From an uncultured Collinsella sp. (GTDB lineage: Bacteria; Actinomycetota; Coriobacteriia; Coriobacteriales; Coriobacteriaceae), in NCBI GenBank assembly GCA_959026535.1, contig CAUFMB010000037.1, forward strand, positions 1-22,462: DNA of 22,462 bases, written 5' to 3'. A program made the translations under genes and the position numbers. The notes under the pieces are model-generated. The model did not search any database, was not told the DNA's origin, and saw only the letters and a program-made list of their open reading frames with translations. Shown here piece after piece: positions 1-7,116 of this stretch (positions within the stretch are counted from its first letter, which is position 1; each line of letters opens with the position of its first letter).

Positions 1-131
1 CGGCGAGTTAGCCGGCAGGTCGGCATGTCAATCCTGGTCTAACAGAGCCTTATTTTTTGGCCTCGAAGGGTAGATTTTGCGCTTTTGGTAAAGAAATGAG
101 TGCGTGTTTTGCTGTGTGCTGGCATTGGTAC

Positions 132-169
132 AAAAAAGGGCCCGGAAGGCGAAGCCTTCCGGGCCCTTT
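132..169 (-). terminator. Intrinsic terminator of pyk
   Basis: Read on the minus strand just after the pyk stop codon, a perfect 16-bp inverted repeat (arms 135-150 and 154-169, 3-nt loop) is followed by a run of six U residues (A run at 132-137 on the plus strand). This is a textbook Rho-independent terminator. The remaining bases 1-131 show no gene I can support. Confidence 0.93.
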
Positions 170-197
170 GCAATGCAAGTGTGCTTGCAAGTACGAT

Positions 198-1658
198 TTA
201 GCGCACCTGAGCGACGTAAGCGACGTTGGTTGAGGAGACCTTGTCCTCGAGCTGGACGCTCATGCGGGAATCGCCGGCGGTGGCGACGGTCAGATCGCCG
301 GCCTCGACGTAGCCGAGCTCCTTAGCGGTCTCGATTGCCTTGACGATCGTGCCGTTGACGGTGCCCTGGGTAATCTCGGCCTGGTGCGGGATAACGCCCC
401 AGTACATAATCATCTGCTGGACGGCCCACTCGTGGCGGGAGAACGCGCAGATCGGCATGTTGGGACGGAAGTGCGAGATCAGGCGAGCAGTACGACCGGT
501 GGTCGTCGGCACGGTGATGCACTTGGCGCCAACGGTGGTGGCCATGTTCACAGCGGACATACCCACAACGTTGTTGACGACGCGGGTGCCGTGAGCATCG
601 GCCGGAACCTCGAGCGGAGCGTGAGCCGGGAGGTACTTCTCGGTCTCGAGAGCAATGCTGGCCTGCATCTTAACGGCCTCGACCGGGTACTTACCGGCAG
701 CGGACTCGCCAGAGAGCATAACGGCGTCGGTGCCGTCGTAGATGGCGTTAGCAACGTCGGCAACCTCGGCGCGCGTCGGGCGCGGGTTCTGCTGCATGGA
801 GTCGAGCATCTGCGTAGCGGTGATAACGGGCTTGTAGGCCGCGTTGCACTTGGCGATGATCTCCTTCTGGATGTGCGGAACGAGCTCGGGCTTGATCTCG
901 ATGCCCAGGTCGCCACGGGCGACCATGATGCCGTCGGAAGCCTCGAGAATCTCGTCGAAGTTCTCGACGCCCAGGGCACACTCGATCTTCGGGAAGATCG
1001 TCACGTGCTCGCCACCGTTCTCGCGGCAAAGCTTGCGGATGCCGCGGACGGACTCGCCGTCACGGATGAAGGAAGCGGCGATGTAGTCGATGTTCTCGGT
1101 CAGGCCAAAGAGGATGTCCTGACGATCGCGCTCGGTGATGGCGGGCAGCGAGATGTTGACGTTGGGCATGTTGACGCCCTTGCGCTCGCCGATCAGGCCG
1201 TCGTTCTTAACGACGCAGGTCATGTCCTGGCCACTGACGGACTCGACCTCGAGGGCAACCAGGCCGTCATCGATCAGGATGAGGGAGCCCTTCTCGACCT
1301 CGGAAGGCAGAGCCAGGTAGTCGAGGGAGATGTGCTCAGCGGTGCCGTGGAAATCCTCGGACGTGGGCTGAGCGGTGACGACGATCTTATCGCCGGTCTT
1401 GACGGCAACCTTCTTGCCGTCGACCAGAAGGCCGGTGCGGACCTCGGGGCCCTTGGTGTCGAGCAGGATGCCGACAGGCAGACCGAGCTCCTTGGAAATA
1501 CGGCGGACGCGCTCGATGCGACCGTGGTGCTCGTCGTAGGAGCCGTGCGAGAAGTTAAAACGGGCGACGTTCATGCCCGCCTTGATCATCTCGCGGATGG
1601 TCTCGTCGCTATCGCAGGCGGGACCCATGGTGCATACAATCTTGGTGCGCTTGTACAT
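198..1658 (-). CDS. pyk: Pyruvate kinase
   Basis: Cytoplasmic glycolytic enzyme that transfers the phosphate of phosphoenolpyruvate to ADP, giving pyruvate and ATP. The 486-aa product is close to the usual bacterial length. Visible family landmarks are RFNFSHG (33-39), DTKGPEVRTG (67-76), the catalytic lysine region FPKIE (K224), the metal-binding signature MVARGDLGIEI (245-255) and ATQMLDSM (281-288), followed by the C-terminal allosteric-type domain. Glu108 aligns by eye with the residue that marks K+-dependent pyruvate kinases (Glu117 of the muscle enzyme), so K+ dependence is inferred. The start is supported by GGAGG just upstream on the minus strand. It is monocistronic, with its own promoter and a strong terminator, and divergent from the Ca2+-ATPase gene. 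Confidence 0.97.
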   Translation of the reverse strand: MYKRTKIVCTMGPACDSDETIREMIKAGMNVARFNFSHGSYDEHHGRIERVRRISKELGLPVGILLDTKGPEVRTGLLVDGKKVAVKTGDKIVVTAQPTSEDFHGTAEHISLDYLALPSEVEKGSLILIDDGLVALEVESVSGQDMTCVVKNDGLIGERKGVNMPNVNISLPAITERDRQDILFGLTENIDYIAASFIRDGESVRGIRKLCRENGGEHVTIFPKIECALGVENFDEILEASDGIMVARGDLGIEIKPELVPHIQKEIIAKCNAAYKPVITATQMLDSMQQNPRPTRAEVADVANAIYDGTDAVMLSGESAAGKYPVEAVKMQASIALETEKYLPAHAPLEVPADAHGTRVVNNVVGMSAVNMATTVGAKCITVPTTTGRTARLISHFRPNMPICAFSRHEWAVQQMIMYWGVIPHQAEITQGTVNGTIVKAIETAKELGYVEAGDLTVATAGDSRMSVQLEDKVSSTNVAYVAQVR

Positions 1659-1721
1659 TCAGACCTCCATCTGACATCGTCTTGCGCTGATAGATAAACC
1701 ATAAGAAATAAAACTGAGATG

Positions 1722-1752
1722 ATTATAACGAAATGCCGACCGAATACCCCAA
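1722..1752 (-). promoter_or_regulatory. Likely pyk promoter
   Basis: On the minus strand there is a perfect TATAAT (-10) at 1722-1727, about 64 nt upstream of the pyk ATG. A weak -35 candidate TTGGGG (1747-1752) lies at a long 19-nt spacing. The -10 element is convincing; the -35 is not. Confidence 0.55.
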
Positions 1753-1951
1753 AAAATCGACCGTATGCCGAATTAGAAGTTCATTTTTTGCGGAAAAACG
1801 GTATATGCAAAAACTTTACCAACCGTTCTAACCGCTGCTATCTGGGCGATATTTTAGTTCGATGATGCGCCGAAGAAAAAACGTTTTATCAATCTTGAGC
1901 ATCACACTGTCTGCACCGTTGCGCCTGTGCCGTGTTTCCAGATGGAATGTT

Positions 1952-1981
1952 TTGGCTAGACGCGTCGCTTTGGGGTACCAT
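1952..1981 (+). promoter_or_regulatory. Likely promoter of the Ca2+-ATPase gene
   Basis: TTGGCT (1952-1957) and TACCAT (1976-1981), separated by 18 nt, resemble a housekeeping sigma promoter. Transcription would begin near 1988, exactly ahead of the first hairpin of the structured leader, which adds circumstantial support. The start has not been mapped. Confidence 0.5.
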
Positions 1982-1988
1982 AGCTCCA

Positions 1989-2092
1989 CTATCAACTGCC
2001 GCTCAGCACGGCAGCCTTGATGAGCCCTTGCCCTTCTCCTGGGAATTATGATCGGGCATCAATCTGCTGAGTGGCCCGAATCCCAGGAGGGG
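1989..2092 (+). promoter_or_regulatory. Structured 5' leader RNA with kissing hairpins and a sequestered RBS
   Basis: Hairpin 1 pairs 1991-1995 with 2017-2021 and 1996-2001 with 2009-2014, leaving the 7-nt loop CTCAGCA (2002-2008). Hairpin 2 pairs 2033-2044 with 2081-2092 (nine Watson-Crick pairs plus a G-U-containing base) and then TCGGGC (2052-2057) with GCCCGA (2074-2079). Its loop contains TGCTGAG (2065-2071), the exact reverse complement of the hairpin 1 loop. The 3' arm of hairpin 2 includes the whole Shine-Dalgarno sequence (2085-2090) of the ATPase gene. A competing pairing of 2019-2021 and 2024-2027 with 2054-2060 would open parts of both hairpins. The pairings are read directly; a regulatory role is inferred. 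It does not look like the yybP-ykoY (Mn2+) consensus I know. Confidence 0.6.
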
Positions 2093-2099
2093 ACTCTAT

Positions 2100-4781
2100 A
2101 TGCAAAAGGAATACCTGTCCGCCGCGGCGGAGGTGCTCAGCGACCAAGGTGTCGATGAGAACCTCGGCCTGAGCAACGACGAGGCGTCGTCGCGCCTTGC
2201 CAAGACAGGCCCTAACAAGCTCGAGGAAGCTGAGAAGACGCCGCTATGGAAGCGTTTCTTTGAGCAGATGGCCGACCCCATGGTCATCATGCTGATCGTT
2301 GCCGCCGTTATCAGCGCACTTACGGGCATGGTCAAGGGCGAGCCCGATTTTGCCGACGTCGCCATTATCATGTTCGTCGTTATCGTCAACTCGGTGCTGG
2401 GCGTGGTCCAGGAGGCCAAGAGCGAGGAGGCCCTCGAGGCCCTGCAGAAAATGAGCGCGGCGCAGTCCAAGGTGCTGCGCGACGGCAAGCTCGTACACCT
2501 GCCGAGCGTCGAGCTCGTGCCCGGTGACGTGATCATGCTCGAGGCGGGCGACTCGGTCCCGGCCGACTGCCGCGTCCTCGAGAGCGCCACGATGAAGATC
2601 GAAGAGGCCGCACTGACCGGCGAGTCCGTGCCGGTCGAGAAGCATGCCAACGTGATTGAGCTTGCCGCGGGCACCGACGACGTGCCGCTCGGCGACCGCA
2701 AGAACATGTGCTACATGGGCTCCACCGTGGTGTACGGCCGCGGTCGCGCCGTCGTGGTCGGCACCGGCATGAACACCGAGATGGGCAAGATCGCCGGCGC
2801 CCTGGCCGAGGCCAAGGAAGAGCTCACGCCGTTGCAGGTGAAGCTCGCCGAGCTCAGCCGCATCCTTACCATCATGGTTATCGTCATCTGCGTCGTGATC
2901 TTTGGCGTCGACATCATCCGTCACGGCGTGGGTAACGTCCTTACCGACCCGACTGCCCTGCTCGACACCTTTATGGTCGCCGTCTCGCTCGCCGTCGCCG
3001 CCATCCCCGAGGGCCTGGTCGCCGTCGTGACCATCGTCCTTTCGCTCGGCGTGACCAAGATGGCCAAGCGCCAGGCAATCATCCGCAAGCTTTCTGCTGT
3101 CGAGACGCTCGGCTGCACGCAGACCATCTGCTCGGACAAGACCGGCACGCTTACCCAGAACAAGATGACCGTCGTCAAGCACGAGCTCGCTGCGCCCAAG
3201 GAAAAGTTCTTGGCCGGCATGGCGCTGTGCTCCGATGCCCAGTGGGACGAGGAGCTGGGCGAGGCCGTGGGCGAGCCGACCGAGTGCGCACTCGTCAACG
3301 ATGCCGGCAAGGCTGGTCTTACTGGCCTGACTGCCGAGCACCCGCGCGTGGGCGAGGCCCCGTTCGACTCGGGCCGTAAGATGATGTCCGTGGTCGTCGA
3401 GACCCTGGACGGCGAGTACGAGCAGTACACCAAGGGCGCGCCCGACGTGGTGATTGGCCTGTGCACCCATATCTATGACGGTGAGAAGGTCGTTCCGCTG
3501 ACTGAGGAGCGCCGCGCCGAGCTCGTGGCAGCCAACAAGGCCATGGCCGACGAGGCCCTGCGCGTGCTGGCGCTGGCGAGCCGCACCTACACCGAGGTTC
3601 CCGCCGACTGCAGCCCCGCTGCGCTCGAGCATGACCTGGTCTTCTGCGGTCTGTCCGGCATGATCGACCCGGTCCGTCCCGAGGTAGCCGATGCTATCCG
3701 CGAGGCGCACGATGCCGGTATCCGCACCGTCATGATCACGGGCGACCACATCGACACCGCCGTGGCCATCGCCAAGCAGCTGGGCATCGTCGCCGATCGC
3801 AGCCAGGCCATCACCGGCGCCGACCTCGACCGCATGAGCGACGAGGAGCTCGACGCGCACATCGAGGACTACGGCGTGTACGCCCGCGTCCAGCCCGAGC
3901 ACAAGACCCGCATCGTCGAGGCTTGGAAGTCACGTGACCAGATCGTTGCCATGACGGGCGACGGCGTCAACGATGCCCCGTCCATCAAGCGCGCCGACAT
4001 CGGCGTCGGTATGGGCATCACTGGCACCGACGTCACCAAGAACGTCGCTGATATGGTGCTCGCCGACGATAACTTCGCCACCATCATCGGTGCCTGCGAA
4101 GAGGGCCGTCGCATCTACGACAACATCCGCAAGGTCATCCAGTTCCTGCTTTCGGCCAACCTTGCCGAGGTGTTCTCGGTGTTCATTGCCACGCTCATCG
4201 GCTTTACCATCTTCCAGCCGGTGCAGTTGCTGTGGGTGAACCTGGTCACCGACTGCTTCCCCGCGCTCGCGCTGGGCATGGAGGGTGCCGAGGGCGATAT
4301 CATGAAGCGCAAGCCGCGCAACGCCAAGGATGGCGTCTTTGCCGGCAATATGGGCCTGGACTGCGTGGTCCAGGGCTTGATCATCACCGTGCTGGTGCTG
4401 GCGAGCTTCTTTGTGGGCGTGTACTTTGACATGGGCTACATCCACATCGCCGATATGATTGCCGGCAATGCCGACGAGGAAGGCGTGATGATGGCGTTCA
4501 TCACGCTCAACATGGTCGAGATCTTCCACTGCTTCAATATGCGCAGCCGTCGCGCGTCGCTGTTTAGCATGAAGAAGCAGAACAAGTGGCTGTGGGCTTC
4601 GGCCGCGCTGGCGCTGGTACTGACGGTTATCGTGACCGTTCAGCCGACGCTTGCCGAGATGTTCTTTGGCCCCGTGACGCTTGAACTCAAGGGTGTTATC
4701 GCCGCCCTGGGCCTGGCCTTCCTGATCATTCCGCTGATGGAGATCTACAAGGCGATCATGCGCGCGGTCGAGAAGGAGTAG
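2100..4781 (+). CDS. P2-type Ca2+-transporting ATPase
   Basis: Membrane pump that couples ATP hydrolysis to Ca2+ export. The 893-aa product has every P-type landmark: actuator motif TGES (173-176), PEGL in M4 (303-306), phosphorylation motif DKTGT with Asp346, KGAPD in the nucleotide-binding domain, and TGDGVNDAP (619-627). Residues that bind Ca2+ in SERCA are present: Glu304 in M4, Asn687 and Glu690 in M5, Asn714, Thr717 and Asp718 in M6, and a Glu807 that lines up with the M8 glutamate of SERCA. A two-site SERCA-like pump is therefore plausible rather than a one-site PMCA type. Start: ATG with AGGAGG 9 nt upstream; that RBS lies inside a stem in the leader RNA. Mn2+ or other divalent transport cannot be excluded from sequence alone. 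Confidence 0.93.
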   Translation: MQKEYLSAAAEVLSDQGVDENLGLSNDEASSRLAKTGPNKLEEAEKTPLWKRFFEQMADPMVIMLIVAAVISALTGMVKGEPDFADVAIIMFVVIVNSVLGVVQEAKSEEALEALQKMSAAQSKVLRDGKLVHLPSVELVPGDVIMLEAGDSVPADCRVLESATMKIEEAALTGESVPVEKHANVIELAAGTDDVPLGDRKNMCYMGSTVVYGRGRAVVVGTGMNTEMGKIAGALAEAKEELTPLQVKLAELSRILTIMVIVICVVIFGVDIIRHGVGNVLTDPTALLDTFMVAVSLAVAAIPEGLVAVVTIVLSLGVTKMAKRQAIIRKLSAVETLGCTQTICSDKTGTLTQNKMTVVKHELAAPKEKFLAGMALCSDAQWDEELGEAVGEPTECALVNDAGKAGLTGLTAEHPRVGEAPFDSGRKMMSVVVETLDGEYEQYTKGAPDVVIGLCTHIYDGEKVVPLTEERRAELVAANKAMADEALRVLALASRTYTEVPADCSPAALEHDLVFCGLSGMIDPVRPEVADAIREAHDAGIRTVMITGDHIDTAVAIAKQLGIVADRSQAITGADLDRMSDEELDAHIEDYGVYARVQPEHKTRIVEAWKSRDQIVAMTGDGVNDAPSIKRADIGVGMGITGTDVTKNVADMVLADDNFATIIGACEEGRRIYDNIRKVIQFLLSANLAEVFSVFIATLIGFTIFQPVQLLWVNLVTDCFPALALGMEGAEGDIMKRKPRNAKDGVFAGNMGLDCVVQGLIITVLVLASFFVGVYFDMGYIHIADMIAGNADEEGVMMAFITLNMVEIFHCFNMRSRRASLFSMKKQNKWLWASAALALVLTVIVTVQPTLAEMFFGPVTLELKGVIAALGLAFLIIPLMEIYKAIMRAVEKE

Positions 4782-4916
4782 GTCGAAAGGCTATCCTTCC
4801 CGCCGGCCCGACCGCCTGCGGGGTTTCTTCTTCGCTGGTCCTCGCGCTTCGCGCTGCGGGATCGCTCAGAAGAAACTCCTCCCGGCGGGCGGGCCTTCGG
4901 ATAGCCTCTCGGGACC
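4781..4916 (+). repeat. Long imperfect hairpin downstream of the Ca2+-ATPase gene
   Basis: Nested inverted arms are readable: 4788-4796 with 4899-4907 (9 bp perfect), 4805-4816 with 4884-4895 (one mismatch), and 4823-4831 with 4868-4876 (9 bp perfect), with a short CG-rich apex. The outermost GGTC (4781-4784) can also pair with GACC (4913-4916). The whole could fold as a rod of about 120 nt. It may protect the 3' end of the mRNA or be a dispersed palindromic repeat; neither can be decided here. Confidence 0.7.
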
Positions 4917-4937
4917 GTAAGCTGAGGGAAAGTGTGT

Positions 4938-4971
4938 GAGCTGGTCGGGCTTTGCCCGGCCAGCTCTTTTT
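4938..4971 (+). terminator. Intrinsic terminator between the Ca2+-ATPase gene and rsgA
   Basis: A 13-bp stem (4938-4950 with 4954-4966, one G-U pair, TTT loop) is followed by TTTTT (4967-4971). It lies inside the open frame that precedes rsgA and argues against any rsgA start upstream of it. Confidence 0.88.
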
Positions 4972-5019
4972 GATTTAAAATACCTGCTCAGTTGTGATTT
5001 TGGGTACTGGGAGGCGTTT

Positions 5020-6204
5020 GTGGGCAAGGCTAAGGCTAAGGCGAAGAAAAAGACGACGGGGGCGCGGGCTAAGCGCGATCGTCGTCGGAAGCTCGCGACC
5101 GAAGCCCCTGCATCTGCTGAGGAGCTGCTGGCAAGCGTGCCGGGGCTTGATGCGCTGCAGGATGTTCCGGCGTTCGATGACCTGCCGGTCGATGCGGCTC
5201 AGCAGGCTGCATTTGACGACTTTTGTGCACAGGCCGAGGAGCCCGAGCAGATGCAGCTCGGTGCCGTGGTGCGCCTGGACCGCGGGTTTCCGCTGGTGGC
5301 GACTGCCGATGACACGTTTCGTGCCGAGCATGCCGTAGGGTTTGCCAAGTCGCGTGGCGAGGACGAGGTCTTGCTGCCCGCTGTGGGCGACCGCGTGGCG
5401 GTTCGCCGTGCTCCCGGGCACGACATGGGCGTGATCGAGTGCGTACTGCCGCGCCGTACGAGCTTCGAGCGTTGGCGTGGCCGTGCCCGCGGTGAGCGCC
5501 AGGTGCTCTGCTCCAACGTTGACAGCGTGCTGATCGTGCAGGCGCTCGGCGCCGGCGAGGTGCTGCTCGATCGCGTGGCGCGCTCACTGGTGTTGGCGCT
5601 CGATTGCGACGCCGAGCCGGTGGTGGTGCTCACCAAGGCCGACCGCTGCGAGGCCGATGAGCTCGAGCGCGATTTGGACCGCGTGCGCCGTCTGGTGGGT
5701 CCGGACGTGCGCGTGATCGTGACGTCTTCTGCCGAGGGCCTCGGCCTGGACGAGGTGCGCGCCTGCGTGCCGGCTGGGAGCTGTGCCATGATCTTGGGCG
5801 AGTCGGGCGCCGGCAAGTCAACGCTGCTCAATGCGCTGCTGGGCCACGATGCGCTAGCCACTGGCGGCGTGCGCGAGCGTGATGACCAAGGTCGCCACAC
5901 CACGGTTGCGCGCGTGATGGTGACGCTGCCGGGCGACGCCGGCGTGATCGCCGATGCCCCGGGCCTGCGCAGCCTGCCGCTCGTAGGACATGAGCGGGGT
6001 CTGGCGCGTGCCTTCCCCGAGATCGTCGAGGCGTCGCGTGCGTGCCGGTTTGGCGATTGCACGCACACCCATGAGCCGGGTTGTGCCGTTCGCGAGGCCG
6101 AGGACGCGGGACAGATCGACAGCCTGCGCCTGGAGACGTTCCAAAACCTGGCGTCATCCATGCGCGTGAGTGCCCAAATGCTCGACCCAGATGTCCATCT
6201 GTAA
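5020..6204 (+). CDS. rsgA: Ribosome small subunit-dependent GTPase A (RsgA/YloQ/YjeQ)
   Basis: Circularly permuted GTPase that binds the 30S subunit and acts late in its maturation. From the chosen start the product has 394 aa. The G motifs are in permuted order: G4 TKAD (205-208), then the P-loop GESGAGKS (260-267), then DAPG (312-315). A zinc knuckle follows with Cys342, Cys347, His349 and Cys355. The central part is preceded by an OB-fold-like region. Start: GTG at 5020 with GGGAGG 5 nt upstream; the frame stays open to a GTG at 4936, but that lies across the preceding terminator. The first 22 or so residues are almost all Lys, Arg and Ala, followed by an acidic stretch, making the protein about 75-95 residues longer at the N-terminus than typical homologues. 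Confidence 0.93.
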   Translation: MGKAKAKAKKKTTGARAKRDRRRKLATEAPASAEELLASVPGLDALQDVPAFDDLPVDAAQQAAFDDFCAQAEEPEQMQLGAVVRLDRGFPLVATADDTFRAEHAVGFAKSRGEDEVLLPAVGDRVAVRRAPGHDMGVIECVLPRRTSFERWRGRARGERQVLCSNVDSVLIVQALGAGEVLLDRVARSLVLALDCDAEPVVVLTKADRCEADELERDLDRVRRLVGPDVRVIVTSSAEGLGLDEVRACVPAGSCAMILGESGAGKSTLLNALLGHDALATGGVRERDDQGRHTTVARVMVTLPGDAGVIADAPGLRSLPLVGHERGLARAFPEIVEASRACRFGDCTHTHEPGCAVREAEDAGQIDSLRLETFQNLASSMRVSAQMLDPDVHL

Positions 6205-6222
6205 TTGAATTTTCCTATGACA

Positions 6223-6256
6223 GCCGTCTTCCAAATGTTCGGGAGGCGGCTTTTTT
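6223..6256 (+). terminator. Intrinsic terminator of rsgA
   Basis: Stem 6223-6232 with 6241-6250 (G-U pairs allowed), 8-nt loop, then six T residues (6251-6256), 18 nt after the rsgA stop codon. Confidence 0.88.
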
Positions 6257-6295
6257 GCTGCCAAAGCGCCCCGAAATATGCGTTTTGCCGACGTT

Positions 6296-6359
6296 CTGAC
6301 CAAAACCTTGCCACGAGCTTGACGGGCTGGTCAGCTTTTGGTCAGCAATTGGTTTGACA
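6296..6359 (+). promoter_or_regulatory. Repeat-rich control region ahead of the tad operon
   Basis: A perfect 10-bp inverted repeat, CTGACCAAAA (6296-6305) and TTTTGGTCAG (6336-6345), flanks a second copy of TGGTCAGC. The direct copies at 6328-6335 and 6339-6346 are 11 bp apart, one helical turn, as expected for cooperative binding of a regulator. A consensus -35 hexamer TTGACA lies at 6354-6359, but I see no good -10 at normal spacing. The exact promoter is unassigned. Confidence 0.45.
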
Positions 6360-6456
6360 CGTAAAACCAAGATTGCGATTGCGCCGCTTTGCGCCCTGGT
6401 CGCCCAGACAATGGTGGTACGGGCATTTGCCCGGCACCGCCATGAGAGGAGCGGCC

Positions 6457-7116
6457 GTGAACAAGAGCAAGCGCATCGCCATCAGTCTTGCCGCGGGCAC
6501 CCTGGCCGTGGCGCTCTGCATGGTCTACGGCTCGTCGATTCGCTCGCAAGCCGAGCAGGCCCAGGCCGAGACTTTGGCAAAATACGGCGGCGACCGCGTT
6601 GAGGTGTGCGTCGCGGCGCGCGATATCGATGTGGGCGAGACCCTCGACGAGACTAATGTCATAACTCAGGAATGGCTGGCGAGTCTGTTGCCGCGTGATG
6701 CGGCGATCGAGCTGCGTCAGGTGCGCGGCGACGTGACGACCTCGCGCATTCCCAAAAACGCTGTGATTTGCAATGTCTACACCAAGGCCGAGAGCCACAA
6801 GCTCGAGGTGCCTAAAGGCAAGGTTGCCGTTTCGGTGGCGGTCGATGCCGAGCACTCGGTCGGCGGCGCCACGGGCGTGGGCAGCTATGTGGACGTGTAC
6901 GTGCAAAAAGATGGCGTGACCGATCGTTTGTGCGGCGCGTACGTGATCGATACCAGCGAAGATGCCGGCACCACGCGTGAAGGCAAGATCGAGTGGGTGA
7001 CACTGGCGGCAGACCCCGAAGATGTCAAGGAATTGCTGGGAGCCTCGGGAAAGGGAACGGTCAGCTTGACGATTCCCGCCACGGCGCGCGGCAAAAAGAG
7101 CGGAGGCGACGAGTGA
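6457..7116 (+). CDS. cpaB: Tad pilus assembly protein CpaB/RcpC-like (SAF domain)
   Basis: 219 aa. One N-terminal membrane segment (about residues 7-25) is followed by an extracytoplasmic SAF-type beta domain (about 47-110, beginning VEVCVAARDIDVGETL) and a C-terminal region typical of the CpaB/RcpC family. In Gram-negative bacteria this protein works with the secretin; in Gram-positives, which lack an outer membrane, it probably acts at the cell wall. Start: GTG with AGAGGAG 5 nt upstream. The frame is open further upstream, but an earlier ATG (6442) has no RBS. It is the first gene of the tad operon; its stop codon overlaps the next start as TGATG. Confidence 0.85.
   Translation: MNKSKRIAISLAAGTLAVALCMVYGSSIRSQAEQAQAETLAKYGGDRVEVCVAARDIDVGETLDETNVITQEWLASLLPRDAAIELRQVRGDVTTSRIPKNAVICNVYTKAESHKLEVPKGKVAVSVAVDAEHSVGGATGVGSYVDVYVQKDGVTDRLCGAYVIDTSEDAGTTREGKIEWVTLAADPEDVKELLGASGKGTVSLTIPATARGKKSGGDE

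Larger units (their letters stand above)
1659..2099. other. Divergent intergenic region between pyk and the Ca2+-ATPase gene
   Basis: This 441-bp stretch has no supportable protein gene. It is clearly more AT-rich than its surroundings in 1680-1910. It contains the pyk promoter, a perfect 10-bp palindrome AAAACGTTTT at 1878-1887 that could be a regulator site, and the promoter and structured leader of the ATPase gene, listed separately. No family-specific riboswitch consensus was recognised. Confidence 0.8.

Noticed and set aside
384..1697. Long plus-strand open frame (437 codons) opposite pyk
   Set aside because: It mirrors the pyruvate kinase frame; in high-GC genes with G/C-ending codons the antisense frame often lacks stops. 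No RBS and no recognisable domains.
1797..1830. AACGGT/ACCGTT inverted pair in the pyk-ATPase intergenic region
   Set aside because: Only 6 bp per arm with a long AT-rich spacer; not better than chance in this region.
1989..2099. Mn2+ (yybP-ykoY) riboswitch as an explanation of the ATPase leader
   Set aside because: The conserved loop sequences of that family (a GGGGAGUA-type loop and its partner) are not visible; the architecture here is two hairpins with complementary loops. A covariance-model search would settle it.
2244..3902. 552-codon minus-strand open frame opposite the Ca2+-ATPase
   Set aside because: Antisense shadow with His/Asp/Gly-rich nonsense composition, typical of reverse-complemented high-GC coding sequence.
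4936..5019. Upstream GTG start for rsgA
   Set aside because: The extra 28 codons are translated from the intrinsic terminator at 4938-4971; GTG 5020 has a good RBS.
6373..6456. Upstream TTG start for cpaB
   Set aside because: No RBS, and the added residues are basic/Trp-rich and unlike the family; GTG 6457 is directly preceded by AGAGGAG and a normal membrane anchor follows.
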